A stretch of DNA of 64,000 nt from Luteimonas suaedae (GCF_008312895.1 NZ_VSSP01000004.1:265404-329403), one strand, 5' to 3'; shown: positions 18,899 to 29,417, counted from the first letter of the stretch. The notes: generated by a model not told the origin, from the letters alone. Translations and numbers: made by a program.

Positions 18899-21800
18899 GA
18901 AAGGGTGTGGCCCCTGCCCAGGCAGCCGCCGGGGATAGTCCAGCCGATGGCGACCTCTCGCTTCGGCTCGAATTGTTGCGATGCCGAGTTGAGTTGGACT
19001 CGATATGCCGACTGCTTGAACGAGCGGACTGCTCGGCGCCGATTACGGTCGGTTCGGGCCGCCTCTCGGATGCGGTAGCGGCGGTTCTGGCTGATAGCCA
19101 GGAGCTTTCGCAACTCAAGTCCAGTTACAGGTATCGTTTGGCAGCGTTCCTGGCGGTGGCTGCCCGTGTGCCTTTGCGGGCGACCAGGAAGGTTCTTCGC
19201 GTCGCGAGAGGGTTTGCTCGCCGTCTACGCAGGCGCCGAGGACAGCAGCAGCAAATCATCCAGAGCGTCGCTTCCGCCACCGTGCGCGGTGAGCAGCAGG
19301 ATCTAGGGCTGCAATTGCACCCCAAGGCGGAGTCGCTGCCCGAATACATTTCAGAACTGCGCGTGGCGGCGGTGCTCGATCCGTTCTCGGCGTCTAGCTT
19401 TGCCCCCGAGTGTTCTCTGGAGCTTCTGGACCCGTCCAACTGGGCCGAGCAGATCCGTCGCCATAAACCGCATGTGCTACTGGTCGAGTCCGCGTGGACC
19501 GGTCAGTCGAACGAATGGAAAGGTTTGGTGGAGCGTGCTCCAGCCCAGCTGCGATCGTTAGTCATGTCATGCCGCCAGTCGGACATCCCGACCGTGTTCT
19601 GGAACAAGGAAGATCCCCTGCACTTCGGAGCCTTTCTAGACACGGCCATGCTCTTCGACCATGTCCTTACTACAGATGCCGATTGCATTCCGCGCTACCG
19701 CAGGTTGCTTGGACACGACCGCGTAGGGGTCATGCCATTTGGCGTTCAGCCTACCATCCATCACCCGATATCCTCCGAGCCCCGCCAGGCATCTTCCGTT
19801 TTTGCCGGCGCCTGGTATGGACGGTTACCGGATCGATCTCGAGATTTCACGCGCGCCGCCGACGCACTGGCGCTGGCAGGGAAGCTAGTCATTCATGATC
19901 GGCTCAGTGATCGAGGGGAGTCGTACAGGCGTTTTCCCCGCAGGTATCACTCGATGCTGAGGCCTACGGTGACGTACGAGGAAACCGGCGCAGTTTTTCG
20001 TCGCCATTTCCTTGGTCTGAATCTAAATACGATCAAATCATCACCCACCATGTTCGCTCGGCGCGCGTTCGAATTGGCTGCGTGCGGGACTTCTGTTTAC
20101 AGCAATCATTCCCTCGGGCTCCAGCTTTTCCTGGCAGACACTGTCGTAGCAACCGATGATCCGGAGCGCTTGTTGAAGGAAGCGTGGACAGAGTTGCGCG
20201 ACCCTTGCGCGAAGCGCTACCGCATCCGGCGGCTACAGGCGTTGCGGGCGGTGATGGGGGAGCATACTTGGGCACATCGGCTGCAGCTCATCGGAAAGGT
20301 GGCGCTCGGCGTCGAACTCCTCCAGTCAAGCACGTCGTTCCTGGTGCTTGCGCGAGTATGCGAGCAGGCAGAGCTGGGTCGGATTTGTGAGGCCTTCGTC
20401 CGGCAACGTGTGCCGGGAGTGAAGCTCGTCCTGGACGCACCGACGGACCTTGCGATACCTGGCTATGCGGCTCATCTCGAATCTTTCGAGGTGTCGGAAT
20501 CGGACTGGGTGGCGGTGTTCCACCCCGATGACTACTACGGGCCGCACTATCTGTCGGACCTTGCCATAGCTGCCAAGTGGGGGCTCGGCGATTTCATTGG
20601 GAAGGGTGCGTGGCACGAACAGGTCGATGGGCGTCTCGTCGAGCGCAACCCGCAGGACGAATATAAGTTCGTCGAGTCACTCGCCCTGCGCAGGATGTTG
20701 TTCCGGCGTGGGGCGGTGTCCAGTACGCTGGATGAGCTGTTGGACCAACTCGACTCCGGAGTGCTCGCCGCCGCTCGATGCGTCTCGATCGATGCATGGG
20801 AGTACCTACAGGGCGGAGCCGGGAGCGACCACGCCCCAAGGGTGTCGGTTGCATGTGCGACGGCCGTATGCATGGAGGAAATCCTCCGCGCCGGCGCGTT
20901 GCAGCCTGCACAAGCCGATCCTCGCAAGGTTGGCGCAAGGGCGCTGGACGGAGCTGCGCTTGCCGACTTGCTGATCCGGGGGAGTAGGGCAGAGCGTGTA
21001 ACGGTAGTGCCCAAACGAGGCCGCATGGAGCTTTGCTCCCGGCTCGAGGACGGTGAAGTATCCGAATTGACGTCAGGCCCGCTTTCCCGTCGCCAGTTGG
21101 AAACCGACGGCAAAGCCCACGTTTGTCTGCAGGCCGTCGCAAGTACGTCGACGGCTTTCCGCCTGGAGATCATCGGCTCGCGCGGAAGGGTGCTTGAATC
21201 GCTGCCGATGGAGCCCCTGGTGCCGGTCACGCGGACGCCACCAGCCGATACCCACCACTATCGGCTGGCCGTGAAAGTGCGAGGCCCTGTCGTACAGGAA
21301 GTGGATTGGCTCTGGTTCGGAACAACGCCAATCGAACCCCTATTTTCTCCGGGGCGGGGTCGATTGGCCCTGGTGTGCAACGGCTATCCAGCGCACGGCT
21401 GCCTCTACCGAAATGCGTTCCTGCATCGTCGGGTCCTCGCGTATAGGGAACGGGGCCTGGGCGTCGACGTCTTCGTCGTGAAGCGTGGTGAACGGCTGCG
21501 TGATTATGAGTACGATGGCGTGCTGGTACGGGAATGCCTGCCGGACGTGCTCGGGGCGACGCTGGCGATGTCTGACCATGCGGCTGTTGCGGTGCACTTC
21601 ATGGATCAGGACATGTGGCAAGCAGTGCGTGGTCTGGATGTTCACAAGCCACTCGCCGTGTGGCTCCATGGGGCAGAAGTACAGTCATGGCAGCACCGCA
21701 GTTTCAACTACAGAACCAGCAAGGAGCTTGATGCCGGCAAGGCCGCAAGTGCGCAACGGTCGAATTTCTGGAAGACGGTGCTGTCGGAGTCTGGAAGAGA

Positions 21801-22554
21801 CATCCACTATGTATTCGTTTCAAAATATCTAGCCGAGCAAACATGGAACGACCTGCGGGTTTGCGCGTCCGATGTCAATTGGTCGGTGATTCACAATCCG
21901 ATCGACTCTCGGCTGTTCCGGTACGAGGCCAAGTCGGCGCATCTGGCCAAAAGGATCCTCTCGATCCGTCCCCACGCGTCGAGGATCTATGCCAATGATC
22001 TCGTTGCAGCCACGATCCACAAATTGGCGGCCGAGGACATATTTTCCGAACTCAGCTTTACCCTTGTCGGAGATGGCGAGCTTTGGGACGAGAACTTTAA
22101 CGGCCTGGAACGGTATCCCAATGTAACCCTCGTGCGCGGTTTTCTTCCCCAAGATCAGATTGCTTCCCTTCATCGGGAGCATGGGGTCTTTCTGGCGCCG
22201 ACACGAGGGGATACACAAGGGGTGAGTCGCGATGAAGCAATGTCCTCCGGCCTTGTGCCGGTCACCACGCAAGTCGGCGCGATCCCTGAGTTCGTGGACG
22301 CATCCTGCGGTGAGTTGTGTCCACCAGAAGACGTGGATGCCCTGGCGTCCGCGATATTGCGTCTGGCGACCGACCCGGAAAGGTTCAGTTCAATGTCTGT
22401 CCGGGCCGCTGCCCGCGTAGAGCGGCAATCAGGATGGCGCCAGGTCGTCGATCAGGAATTGGCGGTTTTTGGGATGAGAGAGGCAGCCTCGGGCAGTTGC
22501 TGCTCAAAAAAAGAAAATAAGGATGGGAGGCCTGCTCATGAACATCATTTATAA
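18895..22554 (+). CDS. Composite glycosyltransferase, 1219 aa, with three transferase-like regions
   Basis: GTG start 18895 overlaps the wzt stop. Regions: an N-terminal helical part; a CgeB/GT-B-like domain (about 190-480; FWNKEDPLHFG, FAGAWYGRLPDRS, RRAFELAACGTSVYSN); a shortened GT2-like segment (about 485-620; VFHPDDYYG near 541 in place of the usual DxD); a linker with beta-rich character; and a full GT4 domain (about 822-1200; VCNGYPAHG, HNPIDSRLF, APTRGDTQGVSRDEAMSSG). Such fusions make repeating units by adding two or more sugars. The donor sugars cannot be told. Just before the stop lies A-AAA-AAA (22506-22512), a classic slippery site, and the gene overlaps the next start. Confidence 0.88.
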   Translation: MRKGVAPAQAAAGDSPADGDLSLRLELLRCRVELDSICRLLERADCSAPITVGSGRLSDAVAAVLADSQELSQLKSSYRYRLAAFLAVAARVPLRATRKVLRVARGFARRLRRRRGQQQQIIQSVASATVRGEQQDLGLQLHPKAESLPEYISELRVAAVLDPFSASSFAPECSLELLDPSNWAEQIRRHKPHVLLVESAWTGQSNEWKGLVERAPAQLRSLVMSCRQSDIPTVFWNKEDPLHFGAFLDTAMLFDHVLTTDADCIPRYRRLLGHDRVGVMPFGVQPTIHHPISSEPRQASSVFAGAWYGRLPDRSRDFTRAADALALAGKLVIHDRLSDRGESYRRFPRRYHSMLRPTVTYEETGAVFRRHFLGLNLNTIKSSPTMFARRAFELAACGTSVYSNHSLGLQLFLADTVVATDDPERLLKEAWTELRDPCAKRYRIRRLQALRAVMGEHTWAHRLQLIGKVALGVELLQSSTSFLVLARVCEQAELGRICEAFVRQRVPGVKLVLDAPTDLAIPGYAAHLESFEVSESDWVAVFHPDDYYGPHYLSDLAIAAKWGLGDFIGKGAWHEQVDGRLVERNPQDEYKFVESLALRRMLFRRGAVSSTLDELLDQLDSGVLAAARCVSIDAWEYLQGGAGSDHAPRVSVACATAVCMEEILRAGALQPAQADPRKVGARALDGAALADLLIRGSRAERVTVVPKRGRMELCSRLEDGEVSELTSGPLSRRQLETDGKAHVCLQAVASTSTAFRLEIIGSRGRVLESLPMEPLVPVTRTPPADTHHYRLAVKVRGPVVQEVDWLWFGTTPIEPLFSPGRGRLALVCNGYPAHGCLYRNAFLHRRVLAYRERGLGVDVFVVKRGERLRDYEYDGVLVRECLPDVLGATLAMSDHAAVAVHFMDQDMWQAVRGLDVHKPLAVWLHGAEVQSWQHRSFNYRTSKELDAGKAASAQRSNFWKTVLSESGRDIHYVFVSKYLAEQTWNDLRVCASDVNWSVIHNPIDSRLFRYEAKSAHLAKRILSIRPHASRIYANDLVAATIHKLAAEDIFSELSFTLVGDGELWDENFNGLERYPNVTLVRGFLPQDQIASLHREHGVFLAPTRGDTQGVSRDEAMSSGLVPVTTQVGAIPEFVDASCGELCPPEDVDALASAILRLATDPERFSSMSVRAAARVERQSGWRQVVDQELAVFGMREAASGSCCSKKENKDGRPAHEHHL

Positions 22555-25369
22555 GAAATTGCGGACAATTTCGTTCAAGCAGGTCGCCCTTCTGTCAGCG
22601 GCAGCGATGATTGCGGCACTATTGCTTGTTTCAATCGCCCTTTCCCACTGGCCGCTCGCCGCGGTTTCTGTAGCGGCATCGTTTCTGTACTTAAGTGTCA
22701 TGTCCTTGCTTCTGCTGCGCCAGATTGAGTACCGTCTGTCGCCAGAAAATCGGGAGTTTTTCGGTGCCTGGCGCAACGCCCTTGTTGTCCAGCACGATCC
22801 CGCAGCCAAGCTCCGCCGAAGCAAATCCAAGTTGACCTTGAGGTCTGCTTGGGGGGCCGTAGGGTTCTATTCGGAGCTCAATGCCAGTAAGAGTAAGTAT
22901 CTTGCCAGGCAGATCGTCCGCTCCAGATACGTGGACGGACGGGATGTGCTCGCCCATGTCGTCACGAAAGGCCGGATGGATATCGGACAGTTTTGCGACC
23001 TGTTGGACGCATACAGGGCGCCGATCAAGAGAAAGGATGTAGTTGCGCAAGCGCTCAAGTTCGACGGAGACGCGTTGAGGGAGATGGCGCGTGTTTTCTA
23101 CAGGCAGGATCTTTCCATCCGTGATCGGCTTGACGCGATCGCCTGCTACGAAATTTTGTTCGACACACACGGTGCCCGTTCGTTCGCACAGCACGATGTC
23201 GACTGGTTGCTTGCAACCCTGTTGAGCATCGGCAACGACGAGCATTTCCATGAATGGGTTGAACGGTTCGCGCTCGCGGCCAAGAGCTCGGTCAACTTTC
23301 CATTCCTGATGGCCAACTCCACCAATCCCTGGCGCACGGGCAACCCGGACAACCTCGGCAAATGGGGCGAGTCCATCGACGGTGTTTATCGCCCTTCATT
23401 CATCCCCGCAGCACGCGTTGCAGGTGTGGACGGGGCGGCTTTCTACAGGCTTACCGCTGACGACCGGGGAGCCGTAGACGGACCGCTGATCAGCGTCATC
23501 ATGCCTGTATACAACCCCGGCTCGGAGGCGGAATGGGCGGTCAGGTCGATAATCGAACAGTCCTGGAGAAACATCGAGGTAATCATAGTCGATGATGGCA
23601 GCACTGAAGGTCTTGACGTCCTGGCGCGGCTCCCAGCGATTGACGAGCGGATCAGGGTAACGGTCCTGCCTCAGAACCGCGGGGCGTACACGGCCAGGAA
23701 TGAAGGGCTACGCCAGGCACGGGGCGAGTTCGTCACTTGCCACGACGCGGATGATTGGGCGCACCCGATGCGGTTAGAGTTGCAAGCCCGGGACCTTGTT
23801 GCCCGTCAGGATGCGATAGCGAATATCAGCAGCCTCTGTCGGGTTGATCGTGATCTCGAATTCAAGAACAGGAATTCGATTGCGAATCCTAACTTCGTGT
23901 ATCCGGCCTTCGTGACACTGATGTTCAGGCGGATCCCGGTCGTGGAGAAGGTCGGCTGCTGGGATCCGGTGCGCAAGGCGGGCGATTCGGAGTTCATCTC
24001 CCGTATCAAGCTGGTGTTCGGGCAGGAGGTGGACGCCGTCGAGCCAAGGGTTCCTTTGACGTTCGCTCTGCTGGATAAGAAGAGCCTCTCGGGAAGCGAG
24101 CTATTCAGGGGCTACCTGCACCCGGATCGGAAGTTGTATCAGACGCGCTACCTGGAGTGGCATTCGGACATCGACGCTGGTACGGCATCCCCGCTCATGC
24201 CCTTCGATGGCGACAGGCGGTTTCCAGCACCGGCAAGCTTTCTTCCGGAAGTGGAGAGACCCCGCTACGACGTTGTCTTTGTCTCCGAACTTGGCTTTAC
24301 CGGCGGCAACGCGAACTCGCTTCTGCACGAGATCAAGATATGCCTGGATGCTGGTCTCAAGGTAGCAATCGCAAGGGCGAGGAACCTCTTGTTTGTCGGC
24401 ATCGTCGCGGAGCGGGAACCGATTGAGCCGATTCGCGAACTCATTCGTTCCGGTCAGATTGACGAAATCACGATGACTGCGGCTTGCGATGCCGAGCTGG
24501 TGATCGTGCGATGGCCTGCGTGCTTCCAGTACTTGCCGAAGCTTGATTTCGGAATCGAGGCGGGGAAAGCCATTGTTGTGGCCAACCACGTCCCCTATGA
24601 AACAGGAAATGTCAGGCATTTCTATGATATCCAGCGCGTTCTCGACAATGTAGGGAGTGCATTTGGTACCGAACCGCTATGGGCGCCCCAGTCCGCTGTG
24701 ATTCGCGGTTTGTGCGCCCCTCATCTCGCCCCGGGCCAATTGCTTGGTTTCGACTGGGTTGGGGTTCTGGAAAGCTCCGGCTGCGACCTTCCCGAGCGCG
24801 TACATCCCGTGTCGTCCGTCCCAGCAATCGGTCGGCATTCGCGCGACGACCACCTCAAGTGGCCGGAAAGCCGCGCGGCCATTCTGGATGCCTATCCAGT
24901 CGATGGCGAATTCGAGGTCCGGATCATGGGCGGCGTTACCAAGCTCCTGTCGAAAGGCCTGGTGACGGAAGAGGAGGTGGCCAACTGGACGCTCTACGAG
25001 TTCAACGAAATGGCCCCGGCCGAGTTCCTGCAGACCATCGACTTTTTCGTCTACTTCCCACATCGTGATCTCGTCGAAGCCTTTGGCCGGGTCATCATGG
25101 AAGCGCTTGCCTCCGGGGCGGTCGTGATCGTCCCGCGTCATTTCGAGCCAATTTTCGGTGAGGCATGTGTGTACGTCGAGCCTGCGGAAGTAAGGCAGAC
25201 AGTCGCCGCCCTCCATGGAGACTGGGACAGCTATCAGGCCCAGAGCCGACGCGGACAGGATTACATTCGACGGAACTGCACGCCGCAAGCCTACTGCAAC
25301 CGACTGCGAGCCTTGGGAATTGACGTCTCGGAGCCGACGGGCCCCGATGGCGTCGGGCCGGGGCGGTGA
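22538..25369 (+). CDS. Membrane-anchored GT2-GT4 fusion glycosyltransferase
   Basis: 943 residues from ATG 22538, preceded by GGGAGG; ATG 22523 in frame lacks a site. Two hydrophobic segments near the N-terminus (about 17-65) anchor it to the inner membrane. A helical spacer follows, then a GT2 (GT-A) domain (about 317-520; SVIMPVYNPG, IIVDDGS, TCHDADDWAHP as the metal-binding region) and a GT-B-like domain (about 580-920; FTGGNANS, GRHSRDD, VEAFGRVIMEALASG). The layout and motifs match the protein at 29467-32022, so the two are paralogues. It overlaps the previous gene by 17 bases. Likely adds sugars to the O-antigen repeat; donors unknown. Confidence 0.88.
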   Translation: MNIIYKKLRTISFKQVALLSAAAMIAALLLVSIALSHWPLAAVSVAASFLYLSVMSLLLLRQIEYRLSPENREFFGAWRNALVVQHDPAAKLRRSKSKLTLRSAWGAVGFYSELNASKSKYLARQIVRSRYVDGRDVLAHVVTKGRMDIGQFCDLLDAYRAPIKRKDVVAQALKFDGDALREMARVFYRQDLSIRDRLDAIACYEILFDTHGARSFAQHDVDWLLATLLSIGNDEHFHEWVERFALAAKSSVNFPFLMANSTNPWRTGNPDNLGKWGESIDGVYRPSFIPAARVAGVDGAAFYRLTADDRGAVDGPLISVIMPVYNPGSEAEWAVRSIIEQSWRNIEVIIVDDGSTEGLDVLARLPAIDERIRVTVLPQNRGAYTARNEGLRQARGEFVTCHDADDWAHPMRLELQARDLVARQDAIANISSLCRVDRDLEFKNRNSIANPNFVYPAFVTLMFRRIPVVEKVGCWDPVRKAGDSEFISRIKLVFGQEVDAVEPRVPLTFALLDKKSLSGSELFRGYLHPDRKLYQTRYLEWHSDIDAGTASPLMPFDGDRRFPAPASFLPEVERPRYDVVFVSELGFTGGNANSLLHEIKICLDAGLKVAIARARNLLFVGIVAEREPIEPIRELIRSGQIDEITMTAACDAELVIVRWPACFQYLPKLDFGIEAGKAIVVANHVPYETGNVRHFYDIQRVLDNVGSAFGTEPLWAPQSAVIRGLCAPHLAPGQLLGFDWVGVLESSGCDLPERVHPVSSVPAIGRHSRDDHLKWPESRAAILDAYPVDGEFEVRIMGGVTKLLSKGLVTEEEVANWTLYEFNEMAPAEFLQTIDFFVYFPHRDLVEAFGRVIMEALASGAVVIVPRHFEPIFGEACVYVEPAEVRQTVAALHGDWDSYQAQSRRGQDYIRRNCTPQAYCNRLRALGIDVSEPTGPDGVGPGR

Positions 25370-25442
25370 GCCCAGCCGAGTGGCTCATGGGCCGGAGACG
25401 GGTGGGGTCTGGCCGCGAGTCATTCTTAGCGCCGGCGCCCCC

Positions 25443-25470
25443 TATTGACTGATAAAATTGGCGGTTTACG
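25443..25470 (+). promoter_or_regulatory. AT-rich candidate promoter before tviB
   Basis: TATTGACTGATAAAATTGG is the only AT-rich patch in the 160-base gap between the GT2-GT4 gene and tviB. It includes TTGACT and TAAAAT, but they are too close to act as a -35/-10 pair, so the exact promoter is unresolved. Confidence 0.3.
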
Positions 25471-25530
25471 CACAAGGGCCAGCGCGCGCCGTTTCGCGTC
25501 GTGCATCATCTCCCATTTAAGGAAACAGCG

Positions 25531-26811
25531 ATGTTCAACGCAGAAAAATCCCAGCTTGCGATTGTAGGTCTTGGTTATGTGGGGCTACCCCTCGCTGTCG
25601 CATTCGGGGGCAAGATGCCGGTCATCGGCTATGACATCGACAAGGAGCGCGTGGATGAACTCCGAGACGGCATGGATCACACACTGGAGGTCTCCTCGGA
25701 GGATCTGGCAGGGGCGGAGCAACTCCAGTTCACTACGCTCCTTGAGGATATCCGCGAAAGCAACGTGTACATCATCACGGTGCCTACGCCGATCGACAGC
25801 GCTCGGCGTCCTGATTTCGACCCGTTGCTGAAATCCAGCGCGGCGATCGGTTCGATCCTAAAGAAGGGCGATGTCGTGATCTACGAATCGACGGTGTATC
25901 CCGGAGTGACCGAGGAGGTTTGCGTGCCGGTGCTGGAGCAGGCGTCGGGCCTCACTTTCAATGTTGATTTTTATTGCGGGTACAGCCCCGAGCGGATCAA
26001 CCCCGGTGACAAGGAACGCTCGGTAACGAAGATCACAAAGGTCACGGCGGGCTCGACCCCGGAAGTTGCCGACTTCGTGGACGAGCTCTACCGCGGCATC
26101 ATCACGGCGGGTACGCACAAGGCCAGCTCGATCCGCGTTGCCGAGGCGGCGAAGGTGATCGAGAACACTCAGCGGGACGTCAACATCGCACTGATGAACG
26201 AACTCGCCAGGATCTTCCATCGTGTGGGCATCGATACCAGCGAAGTCCTGGCCGCTGCCCGGACGAAGTGGAACTTCATGCCGTTCACACCGGGCCTTGT
26301 CGGCGGCCATTGTATCGGCGTGGACCCCTACTATCTCGCACACAAAGCCGCAATGCTGGGTTACAACCCTGAGTTGATCCTCTCCGCCCGTAGGATCAAC
26401 GACGAGATGGGGCCCTACGTGGCGAACCGTGTACTGCGGCAGATGGCCAAAGCCGGGCTGAACATCGTCGGATCCCGCATTCTTGTCCTGGGTCTGGCCT
26501 TCAAGGAAAACTGCCCGGACCTTCGCAACACCAAAGTCGTGGACATTCTGCATGAGCTCGCGGATGCCAATGCGCACGTTGACGTGTACGACCCGTGGGT
26601 GGACGCCGCCGACGCGGCACGCGAGTACGGTGTAGAGCTGATTGAGGCCCCGGAAGCAAGTCTCTACGACGCGGTCATTCTCACTGTTGCACACCAGGAA
26701 TTCGTTGGCGCGGATGCCATCCTGTCAGCGAAATCGCTGTTGAAGCCCGGGGGTATCGTGTTCGACGTGAAGGGCGTGATCCCTGCGGGCGACGACGTTT
26801 ATCGACTTTAA
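25531..26811 (+). CDS. tviB: UDP-N-acetylglucosamine 6-dehydrogenase (TviB/WbpA type)
   Basis: 426 residues from ATG 25531, with AAGGA upstream. NAD-binding motif [10 protein letters not shown] 11-20, VPTPID near 89-94, the [11 protein letters not shown] segment, and the active-site region [12 protein letters not shown] with the catalytic cysteine. Together with [14 protein letters not shown] these are characteristic of the TviB/WbpA branch, which oxidises UDP-GlcNAc to UDP-GlcNAcA, rather than UDP-glucose dehydrogenase. It would supply an acidic amino sugar for the polysaccharide. The C4 epimerase TviC that often accompanies it is not in this window. It sits in the middle of the island, with a small lipoprotein gene 24 bases downstream. 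Confidence 0.9.
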   Translation: MFNAEKSQLAIVGLGYVGLPLAVAFGGKMPVIGYDIDKERVDELRDGMDHTLEVSSEDLAGAEQLQFTTLLEDIRESNVYIITVPTPIDSARRPDFDPLLKSSAAIGSILKKGDVVIYESTVYPGVTEEVCVPVLEQASGLTFNVDFYCGYSPERINPGDKERSVTKITKVTAGSTPEVADFVDELYRGIITAGTHKASSIRVAEAAKVIENTQRDVNIALMNELARIFHRVGIDTSEVLAAARTKWNFMPFTPGLVGGHCIGVDPYYLAHKAAMLGYNPELILSARRINDEMGPYVANRVLRQMAKAGLNIVGSRILVLGLAFKENCPDLRNTKVVDILHELADANAHVDVYDPWVDAADAAREYGVELIEAPEASLYDAVILTVAHQEFVGADAILSAKSLLKPGGIVFDVKGVIPAGDDVYRL

Positions 26812-26835
26812 TCAAGAGACATTGAGGAATAATGC

Positions 26836-27369
26836 ATGAACGCTAAATTTGTTATGGCGCTCGCCTTGGCGTGCGGCTTGGCCGGTTGCCGCGATCCAGG
26901 TCCGGGTACCGAAAACGTTCCGGTTGGGAATGCCGCCCAAGAAGTGGAAACGCCGGGGGAGGCGTCTACCCAGCGCGGCGAGTTGCCCGCCGCAAAAAGC
27001 TTGGGAAGGCCGTTGCCTGGCGGCATTTCGAACCTATCTTTCCCGTATCACGTGAATATTGATCGGGACACCGGCAAGTCCAGAGGGGGGAGGCCGGTTC
27101 GAGAGATCGGGATCGAACTTCTCGGGGCGACACCTGCAGAGGCGGAAGCAGAGTTGTCTCGGCTCATAGGGCAGCAGGGCGGATCGGTACAACAGCGTCA
27201 GGAACCGGAGGAGGCATTGCGGGTAGTCTATGCCTTGTCGGACGGCACGCGGATGCTTGCCTGGTTCAGGCCGGGCCCCCCGCCTGGGGAGCGCTATGAG
27301 TTGCAGAGAACCGATGCGACGGGCACGCTGTATATGGCTTGGCCCTACTTAGACAAGAGCGCCCAGTAG
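26836..27369 (+). CDS. Small lipoprotein of unknown function
   Basis: 177 residues. The N-terminus has one lysine, a hydrophobic stretch and lipobox LAGC with C18, followed by RD, so an exported lipoprotein is clear. After a Pro/Gly-rich linker (about 20-70) comes a compact region (about 80-175) with alternating strands and helices (EIGIELLGATPAEAEAELSRL, YALSDGTRMLAWF). I do not recognise the family. It lies between tviB and an acyltransferase whose GTG overlaps its TAG stop, so it is co-expressed with the O-antigen genes; a role in surface assembly is only a guess. Confidence 0.8.
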   Translation: MNAKFVMALALACGLAGCRDPGPGTENVPVGNAAQEVETPGEASTQRGELPAAKSLGRPLPGGISNLSFPYHVNIDRDTGKSRGGRPVREIGIELLGATPAEAEAELSRLIGQQGGSVQQRQEPEEALRVVYALSDGTRMLAWFRPGPPPGERYELQRTDATGTLYMAWPYLDKSAQ

Positions 27370-29417
27370 TGTCAGCGGTTGGTGTTGGTGCGCACACGTT
27401 CCGCACCGATATTCAGGGTATGCGCGCCATCGCTGTCGGGGCGGTGGTCGTGTATCACGTTTGGCCCGCCTGGCTTCCAGGTGGGTATGTCGGCGTGGAT
27501 GTATTCTTCGTCATCTCCGGATATCTGATCACCGGGTTGCTTATCCGGGAACTGGAGCGGAGTGGAACGATCAGCCTGCGTGACTTCTATGCCCGCCGGA
27601 TCCGACGCCTGTTGCCGGCGTCCTCAGTCACGCTCCTTGCGGTCGCCGCTGCGACAGTCGCCTGGATGTCAGTGGCCGATTGGCGAGGCGTAGCGACCGA
27701 GCTCCTGGCCAGCGCTTTTTATGTTCAGAACCTTCTGCTTGTCCAGCAGCAGGTCGACTATCTGGCTGTTGACGCCGCGCCGAGCCCGCTCCTGCATTTC
27801 TGGACGCTGTCGGTGGAAGAGCAGTTTTATGTGTTCTGGCCGCTGCTCATGGTCGCGATGGCGGTGCTGGGCAACAGGAAAAGCTGGCCGCTGCGACCTA
27901 CCCTGCTCGTATCGCTGGGGGCCGTGTGCGCTCTATCTCTGGGCCATGCGGTCCATATGTCATATGTCGACCCCGCGCCCGGCTACTTCATTACCACGAC
28001 CCGGATCTGGGAACTTGGAGTCGGAGCATTGCTGGCCCTGGCCGCGCCAAGCGTCGGCCTCGCCCGGTTGCCAAGGGTGGTCCTTGGCTGGGCAGGCCTG
28101 ATGGCGATCGTTCTGTCGACGGTCTTCTACACCCACCGCCTTCCATTCCCCGGCTATGAGGCGTTGCTGCCGACCTTGGGGGCAACGGCATTGCTATATG
28201 CATGCCTTGATCGGAGTGATCATCTAGGTGCATGGTTGGCGAGCGCGCCGATGCAATACCTTGGATCTATTTCTTATTCGCTTTATTTGTGGCACTGGCC
28301 GGTGATCGTGTTTTACCCATCGGTTAGCGGAAGGCAGCACGATACCTTACAAGATGGCGTTCTCGTTGTGGTGGTCTCGCTTCTTTGCGCCCACCTGTCG
28401 CGGGAGTTGGTCGAGGAACGCTTCCGCAAGGCGCGGCCGGGAGAAGTCTATAGGCCATATGCGATCGCGGGTGCTTTGGCGCTTGGCGTCGCCATGGCTT
28501 CGCTATGGATCTCCACAGAATCGGACGAACGTGCACACGCGGCATTCCAGGCAATGGCGACGGTGTCGGGACACCCGGGCGCGATGGTGCTTGTGCGCCG
28601 CGATCTTGCTGCTTCGGAAGACGGTGGCTTCATTCCCGCTGCCGACATGGCCAGACTCGACCGCGGCTCTGCCTACGGCATCGCTGGCAGCTCCAAGTGC
28701 ATCGGCAATGTCCCCTCGGAAAAGCCCGTATCGTGCGACTACGGTACGACGGGTGGGACCAAACGAGTGTTTATCGTGGGTGATTCGCATGCGGTGCATT
28801 GGCTGCCTGCCCTCGAGCTCATAGCTGAAAATGCCAACTGGCAGATCACCGGGTTGACCAAGAGCAGCTGTGCGTTTACGGACGAGTTACTCGGTTTTTC
28901 CAACGCAGGCGCGAGCCGAGAGTACGTCGAATGCAAGATATGGGGTGAGAGGGTACTGCAGCAGCTTCTGCAGGAAAAGCCCGACCTGGTTATTCTCAGT
29001 CACTCTGCGCGGCATGCGCTGCCAGGCGGGCGTCCAGGCGCCGCTGATGACGTGGTTGCGCGGGGCATTCTGCGCCATACCAAGGCGCTCCGGGAGGCTG
29101 GCATCAAGGTCGCAGCGATCCAGCATACGCCGTGGCAACAGCAAGACGTGCCCCGCTGCATGGCCCGCCGTGGCGCATCGGTCGAGTCCTGTTCTGCGTC
29201 GGAGGATGTCGCCATATATCCGGGAACCATCGCAAGAGCAGTGGCCATGGATCCGTCCATTGAGCTGATCGAGACCCTGCCCTACTTCTGCCAGGCAGGT
29301 ACGTGCCCGGTGGTTATAGGCGGTGTATTGGTGTATCGAGACAAGCACCACCTGAGCGCCACATATGCAAAAACCCTCGCTCCAATCCTGGAGAGAAAAT
29401 TGCGTGAGCTGCTATAG
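27369..29417 (+). CDS. Acyltransferase-3 / SGNH fusion (OafA-like O-acetyltransferase)
   Basis: 682 residues from GTG 27369, which overlaps the lipoprotein stop (TAGTG). The N-terminal acyltransferase-3 domain (about 10-350) has around ten membrane helices and the family motif FRTDIQGMRAIAVGAVVVYH (11-30) with H30. The C-terminal periplasmic SGNH domain (about 380-682) shows GDSH (471-474) and the D658-x-x-H661 pair. Proteins of this layout (OafA, OatA) move acetyl groups from the cytoplasm to O-antigen or peptidoglycan. In this island it most likely acetylates the exported chain. The frame is AT-richer than the housekeeping genes on either side. Confidence 0.92.
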   Translation: MSAVGVGAHTFRTDIQGMRAIAVGAVVVYHVWPAWLPGGYVGVDVFFVISGYLITGLLIRELERSGTISLRDFYARRIRRLLPASSVTLLAVAAATVAWMSVADWRGVATELLASAFYVQNLLLVQQQVDYLAVDAAPSPLLHFWTLSVEEQFYVFWPLLMVAMAVLGNRKSWPLRPTLLVSLGAVCALSLGHAVHMSYVDPAPGYFITTTRIWELGVGALLALAAPSVGLARLPRVVLGWAGLMAIVLSTVFYTHRLPFPGYEALLPTLGATALLYACLDRSDHLGAWLASAPMQYLGSISYSLYLWHWPVIVFYPSVSGRQHDTLQDGVLVVVVSLLCAHLSRELVEERFRKARPGEVYRPYAIAGALALGVAMASLWISTESDERAHAAFQAMATVSGHPGAMVLVRRDLAASEDGGFIPAADMARLDRGSAYGIAGSSKCIGNVPSEKPVSCDYGTTGGTKRVFIVGDSHAVHWLPALELIAENANWQITGLTKSSCAFTDELLGFSNAGASREYVECKIWGERVLQQLLQEKPDLVILSHSARHALPGGRPGAADDVVARGILRHTKALREAGIKVAAIQHTPWQQQDVPRCMARRGASVESCSASEDVAIYPGTIARAVAMDPSIELIETLPYFCQAGTCPVVIGGVLVYRDKHHLSATYAKTLAPILERKLRELL

